Part shown: in pieces, positions 16,027 to 24,507 of the stretch | How positions within the stretch are numbered: position 1 is the first letter of the stretch | Layout of the letters: each line of letters opens with the position of its first letter | Assembly (NCBI RefSeq): GCF_002858865.1 | Contig: NZ_PJRR01000012.1 | Location: 62,001 to 126,000 of the forward strand | Length of the DNA: 64,000 bases | Reading direction: 5' to 3' | Origin: Caulobacter vibrioides | GTDB taxonomy: Bacteria > Pseudomonadota > Alphaproteobacteria > Caulobacterales > Caulobacteraceae | Translations under genes and position numbers: made by a program | The notes under the pieces: model-generated | Seen by the model: only the letters and a program-made list of their open reading frames with translations | Databases searched by the model: none | What the model was told of the DNA's origin: nothing

Positions 16027-17280
16027 ATGAATAAACGCTTCGCCTATCTGATCATCGCCTCGATGATCCTCGGGGTGCTGGTCGGCTGGACCTGCAATCA
16101 GTTCCTTGACCCGGCCGGCGCCAAGTCGGCCGCCGACAACCTGTCGATCATCACCGACATCTTCCTGCGCCTGATCAAGATGATCATCGCGCCGCTGGTC
16201 TTCACCACCCTGGTGGCCGGCGTCGCGCATATGGAAGACGCCGCCGCCGTGGGCCGTATCGGGGCCAAGACCATGACCTGGTTCATCGGCGCCTCGGCCG
16301 TGTCGCTGCTGCTGGGCCTCCTGATGGTCCACCTGCTGGATCCGGGCGCGGGCCTGAACATGGCCCATGTCGATGTGTCGATGAAGACGACGGCGACCAC
16401 CGACGCCTTCACCCTGAAGGGCTTCATCACCCACCTGGTGCCGACCTCGATCTTCGACGCCATGGCCAAGAACGAGATCCTGCAGATCGTGGTGTTCTCG
16501 CTGTTCGTCGGCACCGCCGTCGCGGCGCTGGACGACAAGGCGCCGCAGATTCTGGAGCTGGTCGAGCAGGCCGCCCAGATCATGCTGAAGGTCACCGGCT
16601 TTGTGATGAAGCTGGCCCCGCTGGCCATCTTCGCGGCCCTGGCCTCGACCATCGCCACCCAGGGCCTGGGCATGCTGGCCACCTATGGCAAGTTCGTGCT
16701 GGGCTTCTATCTGACCATGGGCGTGCTGTGGGCCCTGCTGTTCGTCGCCGGCCTGATGGTGCTGGGCAAGCGGGTCGTGCCGCTGTTCGGCGTGATCCGC
16801 GACCCGGTGCTGCTGGCCTTCTCGACCGCCAGCTCCGAAGCGGCCTATCCGCGTATCCTCGACAGCCTGCCCAAGGTGGGCGTGCGCCGCCGGATCGTGT
16901 CGTTCGTGCTGCCGCTGGGCTACTCGTTCAACCTCGACGGATCGATGCTGTACTGCACCTTCGCGACGATGTTCATCGTCCAGGCGCACGGCGTGGAGCT
17001 GTCTGTTCAGCAGCAGATCTTCATGCTGCTGCTGTTGATGGTGACCTCCAAGGGCATCGCCGGCGTGCCGCGCGCCTCGCTGGTGGTGATCATGGCCACC
17101 CTCACCTATTTCGGCCTGCCCGAGGCCTGGATCGCGCTGGTCCTGGGCGTCGATCACCTGCTGGACATGGGTCGCAGCGCCACCAACGTCGTCGGCAACA
17201 GCGTCGCCGCCGCCGTCGTGGCCAAATGGGAGGGCGAGCTGGACGACATGCCGCCCGAGGGCGAAGCCGCCAAGGCCTGA
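16027..17280 (+). CDS. Dicarboxylate/amino acid:cation symporter (DAACS family)
   Basis: A 417-residue inner-membrane transporter of the GltP/DctA fold with eight helices and two re-entrant hairpins. The N-terminal helix is followed by LRLIKMIIAPLVFTTLVAGVAH. The HP1 hairpin region is LLAFSTASSEAAYPRI. The substrate/Na-binding stretch GYSFNLDGSMLYCTFATMF (the NMDGT-like motif is NLDGS) and the HP2 segment GIAGVPRASLVVI follow. It probably imports C4-dicarboxylates or glutamate/aspartate; the exact substrate cannot be read. A strong terminator follows it. Confidence 0.92.
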   Translation: MNKRFAYLIIASMILGVLVGWTCNQFLDPAGAKSAADNLSIITDIFLRLIKMIIAPLVFTTLVAGVAHMEDAAAVGRIGAKTMTWFIGASAVSLLLGLLMVHLLDPGAGLNMAHVDVSMKTTATTDAFTLKGFITHLVPTSIFDAMAKNEILQIVVFSLFVGTAVAALDDKAPQILELVEQAAQIMLKVTGFVMKLAPLAIFAALASTIATQGLGMLATYGKFVLGFYLTMGVLWALLFVAGLMVLGKRVVPLFGVIRDPVLLAFSTASSEAAYPRILDSLPKVGVRRRIVSFVLPLGYSFNLDGSMLYCTFATMFIVQAHGVELSVQQQIFMLLLLMVTSKGIAGVPRASLVVIMATLTYFGLPEAWIALVLGVDHLLDMGRSATNVVGNSVAAAVVAKWEGELDDMPPEGEAAKA

Positions 17281-17308
17281 CCCCGCCTATCAGCGGCTTT
17301 CTGAGATC

Positions 17309-17339
17309 GCCCGCTCCGCCTCGGCGGGGCGGGCTTTTT
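17309..17339 (+). terminator. Rho-independent terminator after the symporter gene
   Basis: gcccgctccgc-ctcg-gcggggcgggc forms an eleven-base stem followed directly by ttttt. It lies 29 bases after the stop codon. Confidence 0.9.
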
Positions 17340-17427
17340 CGTGTCCAGTTTCAAATGTACAGTAAAAACTTGACAACGGCCGCGCGACGTCCAATCTCGA
17401 TAGGCGAGGGACTAAGAGGATGATGTC

Positions 17428-17850
17428 ATGAGCAAGATCACCCCCCTGGCGCACGCCGCGCTGATCGGGCTCGCGATCGCGGGCTTCTCGGCCTCGACCG
17501 CCATGGCCCAGGCGCCCGCCGAGCCTTCCAAAGCCGCCAAGCCGGCGCGCCAGTGCTTCTATCTGTCGGACTGGCGCGGCTGGTCGGCGCCGGACAGGAA
17601 CACGCTGTACATGAAGGTGCGCGGTCGCGACGTCTATCGCGTCGACCTGGCCTATGGCTCGAACCAGCTGACCTGGCCGGGCACGCACCTTGTTTCGGTC
17701 GTGCGCGGCCCCGACAGCGTCTGCCATCCGCTGGACCTGGACCTGCGGGTCTCGGACGGCTTTGGCATGCCCCTGCCGATCCGCGCCAAGACCATCACCA
17801 AGCTGACGCCGGAAGAGGTCAAGGCCCTACCGAAGAACCACCGGCCTTAA
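17428..17850 (+). CDS. Secreted DUF6491-like hypothetical protein
   Basis: The 140-residue protein has a Sec signal peptide with cleavage after STAMAQA. The mature part contains QCFYLSDWRGWSAPDRNTLY, then a conserved-looking core (VYRVDLAYGSNQL) and a Cys pair (one in QCFYLS, one in SVCHPLDLDL) that may form a disulfide. The pattern matches the small alphaproteobacterial DUF6491 family. It is periplasmic by prediction. aagagg lies upstream of the ATG. No function is known to me. Confidence 0.75.
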   Translation: MSKITPLAHAALIGLAIAGFSASTAMAQAPAEPSKAAKPARQCFYLSDWRGWSAPDRNTLYMKVRGRDVYRVDLAYGSNQLTWPGTHLVSVVRGPDSVCHPLDLDLRVSDGFGMPLPIRAKTITKLTPEEVKALPKNHRP

Positions 17851-17871
17851 GGCCTCGGCGGCGCGCGCGCC

Positions 17872-18744
17872 TCAGAGCGCCGCCGCGTTCAGCAGCGCCA
17901 CCACCATGGCGTTGGCGGGCGTCGCGATCCCGTGCGCGGCGCCCCGGCGGACGATGACGCCGTTGCGGGCGTCCAACTCCATGGCCCGGCCCGCCGCGCG
18001 GTCGGCGTGCAGCGAGTTGACCGAGCCCGGATCGGCGGCGCGATAGCCGGCGATGACCTGATCGGGCAGATCGTCGGAGAGATCGGCGCCCTCGGCCCGG
18101 CCCACGGCCACGCACTCGGCCACCAGCGACCGCATGACCTGGGCCGCGCCCTCGTCATGGGCGATCCCGGCGGGCTTGAGCACCAGGGCGTTGACCGCCC
18201 CGGCGCAGTTGAGGGCCAGCTTCTTCCAGGCCTCGGTGACGAAGTCGTCGACGACGTGCAACTCTATGGGCGTGTGGGCGAAGAGGCCTGCAAAGGCCTC
18301 ACCGGCCGCGCCCGCCGGAACCTTGATCCAGCCATTGCGCCGCTGCAGCATCCGCCCCGGCGCCGAGCGCTCGGCCGGGATGTCGACCACCGCCGGAACC
18401 AGCCGCTCGGCGGCGATCTTGCCCACGAACGGCGCGACGTGCTCGACGCCGTTGCGCAGGATGGCCACGCGGGTCTGCGGCCCCACCAGAGCGTCCAGCC
18501 AGGTCCAGGTCGCGTCGGTGTCGTAGGTCTTGGTCGTGACCAGCACCCAGTCGACCGGCGCAAGACTCTCCGGCGATGTCGCCACGCGCGGGGTGGCGCT
18601 AATGGCCCCCTCCGGCGTCTCGACCGCCAGGGCCTCGAACGGCGTGCGGACACAGACGGTCACCACGTGGTCAGGCTTCTGGGCCAGCCAGGCGGCGAGC
18701 GTTCCACCGACGGCGCCCGGGCCGATCACGGCGATGCTGGTCAT
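17872..18744 (-). CDS. panE: 2-dehydropantoate 2-reductase family oxidoreductase
   Basis: A 290-residue PanE/ApbA-type protein. The N-terminal Rossmann fold has IAVIGPGAVGGTLAAWLAQ, with TTKTYDT after the cofactor site. Family residues of the C-terminal domain are EAWKKLALNCAGAVNALV (the active-site Lys and Asn) and PGSVNSLHADRAAGRAMELD. If it is the true PanE, it makes pantoate with NADPH for CoA synthesis; paralogues of unknown substrate exist in this family, so panE is likely but not certain. It is convergent with the DUF6491 gene. Confidence 0.8.
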   Translation of the reverse strand: MTSIAVIGPGAVGGTLAAWLAQKPDHVVTVCVRTPFEALAVETPEGAISATPRVATSPESLAPVDWVLVTTKTYDTDATWTWLDALVGPQTRVAILRNGVEHVAPFVGKIAAERLVPAVVDIPAERSAPGRMLQRRNGWIKVPAGAAGEAFAGLFAHTPIELHVVDDFVTEAWKKLALNCAGAVNALVLKPAGIAHDEGAAQVMRSLVAECVAVGRAEGADLSDDLPDQVIAGYRAADPGSVNSLHADRAAGRAMELDARNGVIVRRGAAHGIATPANAMVVALLNAAAL

Positions 18745-18761
18745 GGGATGCTCCGCTCAAA

Positions 18762-18920
18762 ACAAAACCCTCTCCCCTTGCGGGAGAGGGTGGCCCGGCC
18801 CTCGCCGGGCCGGGCGAGGGGTCGCGCGGGCGACGCCGGGAAACCCCTCATCCGTCAGCTTCGCTGACACCCCGGATCAAGTCCGGGGCAGGCTCTTCTC
18901 CCGCAAGGGGGAGAAGGACG
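18762..18920. repeat. Composite palindromic repeat between panE and nrdB
   Basis: Arms ccctctccccttgcgggaga and ctcttctcccgcaaggggga lie at the ends. Inside are ggcccggccctcgccgggcc, gtcagcttcgctgac and ccccggatcaagtccgggg. This looks like several repeat units combined, related to family A. It lies in the gap between nrdB and panE (both minus strand). Confidence 0.75.
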
Positions 18921-18927
18921 CCAAACA

Positions 18928-19968
18928 TCATTCCGCCAGGATCGTGTCGACCGAGCGCTTCTTCATCATCTCGTCGAAGCTGGTCCACACGCCGTCCGAA
19001 CCGTGCCACTGACCCTTGGTGGCGGCCTTGGAATATTCGGTGGCGCGGGCTTCGAAGAAGTTGGCGTGCTCCACGCCCGACAGCAGCGACTGCAGCCAGG
19101 GCAGCGGGTTTTCCTTCACGCCGTACACTTCGGGCAGGTGCAGCTGGCGCAGGCGCCAGTCGGCGACGAAGCGGATATAGGCCTTGATGTCGTCAGGCGT
19201 CATGCCCTGGATGTCGCCGGCCTCGAAGGCCAGGTCGATGAAGTTGTCTTCCATGCCGACCACAGTCTTGCAGCAGTCGACGATGTCGTCGGCCACGGCC
19301 TTGGTCACCGCGCCGGTTTCCTTGTTGAAGGCGTGGTACAGCTTGATGATGCCGTCGCAGTGCAGGCTCTCGTCGCGGATCGACCACGAGACGATCTGGC
19401 CCATGCCCTTCATCTTGTTGAAGCGTGGGAAGTTCATCAGCATCGCGAACGAGGCGAACAGCTGCAGCCCCTCGGTGAAGCCCCCGAACATGGCGAGCGT
19501 CCGGCAGATGTCGGCGTTCGAGTCGACGCCGAAGGTCTGCATGTAGTCATGCTTGGCCTTCATGGCCTCGTATTCCATGAACGCCGAGAACTCGGTCTCG
19601 GGCATGCCGATGGTTTCGAGCAGCAGGGCGTAGGCCGCGATATGGATCGTCTCCATGTTCGCGAACGAGGCCAGCATCATCTTCACTTCGGTGGGCTTAA
19701 ACACCCGACCGTAGCGCTCCATGTAGTTGTCCTGCACCTCGACGTCGGACTGCGTGAAGAAGCGGAAGATCTGCGTCAGCAGGTTCCGTTCCTTGTCGTT
19801 CAGCTTGACGGCCCAGTCCTTGAGGTCCTCGCCCAGCGGCACCTCTTCGGGCATCCAGTGGACCTGCTGCTGCTTCTTCCAGAAGTCGTAGGCCCAGGGA
19901 TAGCGGAACGGCTTGTAGCCGCCCGAGGGGGTCATCAGGCCGGGCAGGGTGATAAGCTTTGCGGACAT
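18928..19968 (-). CDS. nrdB: Ribonucleoside-diphosphate reductase, beta subunit (class Ia)
   Basis: NrdB holds the di-iron tyrosyl radical for ribonucleotide reduction. The ATG at 19968 gives 346 residues. Iron ligands are seen in VEVQDNYMERYG, METIHIAAYALLLETIG (Glu, His and the radical Tyr four residues after the His), FMEYEAMKAKHDYM and RDESLHCDG. The partner nrdA is not in the window. A pair of NrdR-type boxes lies upstream, in the region shared with the divergent GST gene. Confidence 0.97.
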   Translation of the reverse strand: MSAKLITLPGLMTPSGGYKPFRYPWAYDFWKKQQQVHWMPEEVPLGEDLKDWAVKLNDKERNLLTQIFRFFTQSDVEVQDNYMERYGRVFKPTEVKMMLASFANMETIHIAAYALLLETIGMPETEFSAFMEYEAMKAKHDYMQTFGVDSNADICRTLAMFGGFTEGLQLFASFAMLMNFPRFNKMKGMGQIVSWSIRDESLHCDGIIKLYHAFNKETGAVTKAVADDIVDCCKTVVGMEDNFIDLAFEAGDIQGMTPDDIKAYIRFVADWRLRQLHLPEVYGVKENPLPWLQSLLSGVEHANFFEARATEYSKAATKGQWHGSDGVWTSFDEMMKKRSVDTILAE

Positions 19969-20039
19969 CGACAACGGCTCCAAGGGCGGACGGACACGAA
20001 TCGGACGGACGAGTTAGGCTTTCTTGGTAGCGCGGCCGA

Positions 20040-20086
20040 CCGGATCATCTAGTGGTCAGGTGGTCGCAGCACACAACATGTTGTGG
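20040..20086. promoter_or_regulatory. Pair of NrdR boxes upstream of nrdB
   Basis: Box 1, ccggatcatctagtgg (20040-20055), keeps the right half ATCTAGTG intact. Box 2, acacaacatgttgtgg (20071-20086), matches the known NrdR consensus ACACWATATMTWGTGT at 13 of 16 positions. The 15-base linker is the spacing typical of NrdR sites. NrdR represses ribonucleotide reductase genes when (d)ATP is high. Box 2 also lies just before the divergent GST start. Confidence 0.8.
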
Positions 20087-20101
20087 GTAGTTTTCTAATC
20101 A

Positions 20102-20794
20102 ATGGTTAAGGCAGCATACACCATCTATGGGGCGCTTGGCTCGGGTTCCGTGCCCGTCGAGGCGGCCCTGACCCTGATCGGGGCGCCCTACGACATCGTC
20201 GAGGCGCCGACCTGGGAGGGCGAGGCGCAAGCGGCCAAGGTCGCGGCGGTCAATCCGCTGAAACAGATCCCCGCCCTGGTCACCCCGGACGGCGAAACCC
20301 TCACCGAAAGCGCCGCCATCCTGATCTGGCTGGCCGACCGCTATCCGCAGGCGAAGCTGGGCCCCGCGATCGACCACCCGATGCGCGCCCAGTTCCTGCG
20401 CTGGATGACCTTCATCCCGGCCTCGATCTATTCGCTGTTCTGGGTGCGGGATGAGCCCTCGCGCCTGGGCGGGCCCGACCCGGAGGTGCAGGCGCGGATC
20501 AAGGCGGCGACCGCTGACCGCATCGCCGACTGCTGGGCGATGATGGAAAGCCAGCTCGCGCCGCTGATGGACCGGCACGGCGGCCGCTATCTGCTAGGCG
20601 ATGAGCTGGGGGTGCTGGATCTCTATGTCGCGGTCGTCAGCCGCTGGGGGCCCCGGCGCGTGCGGTTCTATGAGGCCGCGCCGAGGATGGCGGAGGCTGT
20701 GCGGCGGGTGGACGCGGAGCCGCGGCTGACGGCATTCTGGGCGGAGCGGTTCCCGTTCTTTGACGGGTGGGAGCGGTTGGGGCAGCAGGGGTGA
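20102..20794 (+). CDS. Glutathione S-transferase family protein
   Basis: A 230-residue protein with an N-terminal thioredoxin-fold GST domain: IYGALGSGSVPVEAALTLIG, then VNPLKQIPALVTPDGETLTE with the conserved cis-Pro and Glu-Ser glutathione-binding residues. A helical C-terminal domain contains LLGDELGVLDLYVAVVSRW, where the Asp is structural. Substrate unknown. It is divergent from nrdB and its ATG is 15 bases from NrdR box 2, so it could respond to the same signal. Confidence 0.88.
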   Translation: MVKAAYTIYGALGSGSVPVEAALTLIGAPYDIVEAPTWEGEAQAAKVAAVNPLKQIPALVTPDGETLTESAAILIWLADRYPQAKLGPAIDHPMRAQFLRWMTFIPASIYSLFWVRDEPSRLGGPDPEVQARIKAATADRIADCWAMMESQLAPLMDRHGGRYLLGDELGVLDLYVAVVSRWGPRRVRFYEAAPRMAEAVRRVDAEPRLTAFWAERFPFFDGWERLGQQG

Positions 20795-20821
20795 GGGCGA
20801 CCTCTAGTCGCCCTCACGCTC

Positions 20822-21826
20822 CTACTGCGCGTACGGAGCGAGATTTGCTTCCCAGTTTGCGTCATGAATTATACGTGCATGGTGATGGCCGCCCGCCAAA
20901 ATCTGAGACTTGGTCAAGTGCGCTACAGCCGCCCAGTTTCCTGCAAAGACGTAGGTCGCATTTGCAGGCATCACACTCTCCAAAACGGTCATCCCTGTAC
21001 CGGGAAAGACGTAAGCCACGTAGGCGTGAAAGCCACCGTGCCCTAGATAGACCTCAGCGGGATCACGGCTAGCGAGGAAAGTGAGCCGCTGCATAATCGG
21101 CCCTTGGGAAGTTGGTGCGGTACGAGCAACAAGCCCAGCCACGTGGGCGGAAACACCACCAACATTGTTACCCGGCGGGAGTAGCGTCCAATTTACTCTA
21201 CGCGTCTGCGGAGGAAGAAACGACGCCAAATCATCGTGGCGAATTTCCAACTCGCCAAATATTTCCAAGATAAGATTTATGGCGTGAAGAACTTCAGATT
21301 CTGGTGATTGCAGCCAATGATACACTGGCGAGACGACCAACCGAGCTCCATTATAATCAGCCACCGTCAGCTCCAAGCCTTGCGGCGGAACAAACGTTCG
21401 CGGATAGCAATCGCGGTAGATGTCGACGGTTTCCGTCACGGTGCGCGTTTCCCCGCGCCCCGCCCATTCTTGCCGGGTCCACTCGCGCCTACCTACCAGC
21501 CGACTTTCTTTGGGTCGGTTGCGATGAACAACAAAAGTACCCTCAGAATTGACGCGGCTTATACGCCCCACGGCCGGTGGCAACAGCGTATCGCCATCGA
21601 CTAGATTGCGAAAACCAGAACGGTCGAGTTTAGCTGCAGGCACATTCGCTACATCCACAGCTAGCTTGAATGCCGTGTTCGGGATCAGTCCACCGAGATA
21701 GCTGGATAAAGAACGTACGTACTTCTTTCGGATCAGCATCTTCCATTCCCGAACAACAACGTTCTTGCAGAAATGGTTAAGCCCCCGAGCAATTCCATAG
21801 GTTGTGACCGCGACAAGTTGTCGCAC
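20822..21826 (-). CDS. Orphan hypothetical protein in an AT-richer island
   Basis: I do not recognise this protein. A GTG at 21826 gives 334 residues without a clear ribosome-binding site; an ATG at 21739 gives 305 and follows a purine-rich stretch. The basic N-terminus (LIRKKYVRSLSS) is followed by a mixed-composition body with DVANVPAAKLDRSGF, FVVHRNRPKESRLVGRREW, EIRHDDLASFLPPQTRR and the C-terminal ILAGGHHHARIIHDANWE, a His-rich stretch. Codon use is visibly less G+C-rich than the neighbours, suggesting horizontal gain. It lies next to structured element copy 2, like the orphan gene at 5546-5974. Confidence 0.6.
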   Translation of the reverse strand: MRQLVAVTTYGIARGLNHFCKNVVVREWKMLIRKKYVRSLSSYLGGLIPNTAFKLAVDVANVPAAKLDRSGFRNLVDGDTLLPPAVGRISRVNSEGTFVVHRNRPKESRLVGRREWTRQEWAGRGETRTVTETVDIYRDCYPRTFVPPQGLELTVADYNGARLVVSPVYHWLQSPESEVLHAINLILEIFGELEIRHDDLASFLPPQTRRVNWTLLPPGNNVGGVSAHVAGLVARTAPTSQGPIMQRLTFLASRDPAEVYLGHGGFHAYVAYVFPGTGMTVLESVMPANATYVFAGNWAAVAHLTKSQILAGGHHHARIIHDANWEANLAPYAQ

Positions 21827-21835
21827 TATGCGGGT

Positions 21836-22013
21836 GCGATCCTTAAATCTCTTGGAGGCTGCAGCGTGCAGGGCTGGGCAGGTCAGTCAAGGACGACGCT
21901 CGCGCGTCGCCGCGCGGCGGCCGCCCGGAGGGCGGTCCTTGAGTGACCTGCCCAGCCCTGCGATCGTCTCGCCGTGAGATGTAAGGAGGGCTCCTTCTCG
22001 GGGCGAGAAGGAC
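21836..22013 (+). repeat. Structured repeat element, copy 2 (possible ncRNA or mobile repeat)
   Basis: Same architecture as 6057-6227. The 25-bp stem pairs 21870-21894 with 21935-21959 and has the same G-G mismatch. Two pairs that are A-T and T-A in copy 1 are G-C and G-C here. The closing 3' hairpin is tccttctc-ggggc-gagaagga (21992-22012), again with matched changes. The 40-base apex resembles the reverse complement of the apex in copy 1. It sits between the 5' end of the orphan gene and ahcY and fills most of the 301-base gap. Confidence 0.8.
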
Positions 22014-22038
22014 GCAAACGCGGAGCCTCGCGCCCTGA

Positions 22039-22056
22039 CATAAAGATATCTTTATG
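22039..22056. promoter_or_regulatory. ahcY: 18-bp perfect palindrome upstream of ahcY (possible SahR-type operator)
   Basis: cataaagatatctttatg is a perfect palindrome 71 bases before the ahcY start. An AT-rich dyad in this position resembles, as I recall it, the operators of the ArsR-family regulator SahR that controls S-adenosylhomocysteine recycling in Proteobacteria. The palindrome is certain; the regulator is inference. Confidence 0.6.
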
Positions 22057-22127
22057 CGTTAATTGCTCGGAAGGGGTCTCCAGCGTATAAGGCCGGCAAG
22101 ATCCCCACCCGACCGCAGGAGCCGACC

Positions 22128-23519
22128 GTGGCCGACTATATCGTCAAGGACATCTCGCTCGCCGATTTCGGCCGCAAGGAAATCGCCATCGCCGAGACCG
22201 AAATGCCGGGCCTGATGGCCACGCGCGCCGAGTACGGCCCCCAGCAGATTCTCAAAGGCGCCCGCATCGCCGGCAGCCTGCACATGACCATCCAGACCGC
22301 CGTGCTGATCGAGACCCTGACGGCGCTCGGCGCCGAGGTCCGCTGGGCCTCGTGCAACATCTTCTCGACCCAGGACCACGCCGCGGCCGCCATCGCCGCC
22401 GCCGGCGTCCCCGTCTTCGCCTTCAAGGGTGAGAACCTGGTCGAGTACTGGGAATACGCCCACAAGATCTTCGAGTGGCACGACGGCGGTTATCCGAACC
22501 TGATCCTGGACGACGGCGGCGACGCCACCCTGCTCTGCGTGCTGGGCCCCAAGGCCGAGAAGGATCCCTCGATCCTGAACAACCCGCAGAACGAGGAAGA
22601 AGAAGCCCTCTATGCGGTGATGAAGAAGTACCTGGCCGAGAAGCCGGGCTTCTATTCGGCGATCCGCGCGGCCATCGGCGGCGTCTCGGAAGAGACCACC
22701 ACGGGCGTGCACCGCCTGTACCAGATGGCCCAGAAGGACGAGCTGCCGTTCCCGGCCATCAACGTCAACGACAGCGTCACCAAGTCCAAGTTCGACAACC
22801 TCTATGGCTGCCGTGAGAGCCTGGTCGACGCCATCCGTCGCGGCACCGACGTCATGCTGTCGGGCAAGGTCGCCGTGGTCTGCGGCTATGGCGACGTGGG
22901 CAAGGGCTCGGCCGCCAGCCTGCGCCAAGGCGGCGCCCGCGTGATCGTCACCGAAGTCGACCCGATCTGCGCCCTGCAGGCGGCGATGGAAGGCTATGAG
23001 GTCCAGACCCTGAACGACGTCGCCGATAAGGCCGACATCTTCGTCACCGCGACGGGCAACAAGGACGTCATCACGGTCGACGACATGCGGAAGATGAAAA
23101 ACAACGCCATCGTCTGCAACATCGGCCACTTCGACTCCGAAATTCAGATCGCCGGCCTGCGCAACTTCAAGTGGGACGAGATCAAGCCGCAGGTCCACCA
23201 CGTGGAATTCCCGGACGGCAAGAAGCTGATCGTGCTGTCGGAAGGCCGCCTGGTGAACCTGGGCAACGCCACCGGCCACCCCAGCTTCGTGATGTCGGCC
23301 AGCTTCACCAACCAGACCCTGGCCCAGATCGAACTGTGGACCAACAAGGCCAAGTACGAGAACCAAGTCTACACCCTGCCCAAGCACCTCGACGAGAAGG
23401 TCGCCTTCCTGCACCTGGAAAAGCTGGGCGCGAAGCTGACCACGCTGCGCAAGGATCAGGCCGATTACATCGGCGTTCCGGAAGCTGGTCCGTTCAAGCC
23501 GGATCACTACCGGTACTAA
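22128..23519 (+). CDS. ahcY: Adenosylhomocysteinase
   Basis: AhcY reversibly splits S-adenosylhomocysteine to homocysteine and adenosine, keeping the methyl cycle running. It uses tightly bound NAD. The start is GTG at 22128 with caggag six bases upstream; 463 residues is the normal size. The NAD motif is [15 protein letters not shown]. Substrate-site segments are [28 protein letters not shown] and the C-terminal [20 protein letters not shown] plus Y. It is a single-gene unit with an upstream palindrome and a strong terminator. Confidence 0.98.
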   Translation: MADYIVKDISLADFGRKEIAIAETEMPGLMATRAEYGPQQILKGARIAGSLHMTIQTAVLIETLTALGAEVRWASCNIFSTQDHAAAAIAAAGVPVFAFKGENLVEYWEYAHKIFEWHDGGYPNLILDDGGDATLLCVLGPKAEKDPSILNNPQNEEEEALYAVMKKYLAEKPGFYSAIRAAIGGVSEETTTGVHRLYQMAQKDELPFPAINVNDSVTKSKFDNLYGCRESLVDAIRRGTDVMLSGKVAVVCGYGDVGKGSAASLRQGGARVIVTEVDPICALQAAMEGYEVQTLNDVADKADIFVTATGNKDVITVDDMRKMKNNAIVCNIGHFDSEIQIAGLRNFKWDEIKPQVHHVEFPDGKKLIVLSEGRLVNLGNATGHPSFVMSASFTNQTLAQIELWTNKAKYENQVYTLPKHLDEKVAFLHLEKLGAKLTTLRKDQADYIGVPEAGPFKPDHYRY

Positions 23520-23550
23520 GATCGGACGAAGTCTGATTTCCCATAGGGAA

Positions 23551-23579
23551 GGCCCGCCGCCTGGCGGGCCTTTTCTTTT
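23551..23579 (+). terminator. Rho-independent terminator after ahcY
   Basis: ggcccgcc-gcct-ggcgggcc is followed by ttttctttt, 31 bases after the ahcY stop codon. Confidence 0.92.
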
Positions 23580-23637
23580 GCGGGAGTGAGCGAAGACGCC
23601 CTGTTCAAGGCCGCCTTGCTCGGCTAATCGCTTTGCC

Positions 23638-24489
23638 ATGCCGCTAGCCTTGATCATCTCCAGCCACGTCGCCGGCAGTCAGGTCGGCGCGACGGCCCAG
23701 GCCACAGCCCTGGCGCAGTTCAAGATCGACTCGATGGTCGTCCCGACCGTGCTGTTCGGCCGCCATCCCGGCTGGGGCATTCCCGGCGGCGCGCCCGTGC
23801 CGATCGAGGTGTTCGAGGGCATGCTGGACGGCATCGAGGCCAACGGTCTCTTCGGCCTCGTCGATCTGGTCATCACCGGCTATTTCGCCACCGCCGCTCA
23901 GGTGCGCGCTGCCGCGCGGGTGATCGACGCGGTACGCGAGTCGCCCCGTCCGAACGGCGCGGCCATGCGCCGCCCGACCGTGATCGTCGACCCCACCATG
24001 GGCGACGCCGGCAAGGGCCTCTACATCCCGGCCGAGACGGCTGACGAGATCATCGCTGACCTCATTCCCCGCGCCGATGTCGTGGCCTGCAACTCTTGGG
24101 AGCTGCAGAAGCTGACCGGAACCGACGCCCGCGATCCGCAGTCGGCCATGCGCGCCGCCCGGCTGCTGGGCAAGACCACGCTGGTCTCCTCGGTGCATCG
24201 CGGGGCCGAGATCGGCGCGGTGCTGGCCGACAAGAAGGAAGCCTGGCTGGCCGCCCACGCTAAGTCCGACCGCTCGCCCAACGGCACCGGCGACTTGCTG
24301 ACCGCGCTCTACGCCGCCTCGATCCTGGAGGGGCAGACCTTCTCGTACGGCCTGGCGCGCGCCGTCGGCGGTGTGGCCGAAACCGTGACCGCCGCCAACA
24401 TCTGGAACGCGCCCGAACTGCCGATCGTGGCCATGGGCGCGCGCATCAAGCAGACCTCGCCGACCGTTCGGATCGAACGGCTGGCCTAG
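23638..24489 (+). CDS. pdxY: Pyridoxal kinase PdxY
   Basis: PdxY phosphorylates pyridoxal in the vitamin B6 salvage pathway. The 283-residue ribokinase-fold protein begins with LALIISSHVAGSQVG, the PdxK/PdxY signature. It has VIVDPTMGDAGKGLYIP and the anion-hole/catalytic motif SDRSPNGTGDLLTALYAA with the catalytic Asp in GTGD. It lies 18 bases upstream of the beta-lactamase-fold gene, so the two may be co-transcribed. Confidence 0.9.
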   Translation: MPLALIISSHVAGSQVGATAQATALAQFKIDSMVVPTVLFGRHPGWGIPGGAPVPIEVFEGMLDGIEANGLFGLVDLVITGYFATAAQVRAAARVIDAVRESPRPNGAAMRRPTVIVDPTMGDAGKGLYIPAETADEIIADLIPRADVVACNSWELQKLTGTDARDPQSAMRAARLLGKTTLVSSVHRGAEIGAVLADKKEAWLAAHAKSDRSPNGTGDLLTALYAASILEGQTFSYGLARAVGGVAETVTAANIWNAPELPIVAMGARIKQTSPTVRIERLA

Positions 24490-24507
24490 AGCCCGCAAGG
24501 CCCGACC

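Noticed and set aside
22014-22127. SAH riboswitch in the ahcY leader
   Set aside because: The leader contains a palindrome suited to a protein operator, but no recognisable SAH aptamer. The structured element upstream also occurs at an unrelated locus, so it is not an ahcY-specific aptamer.
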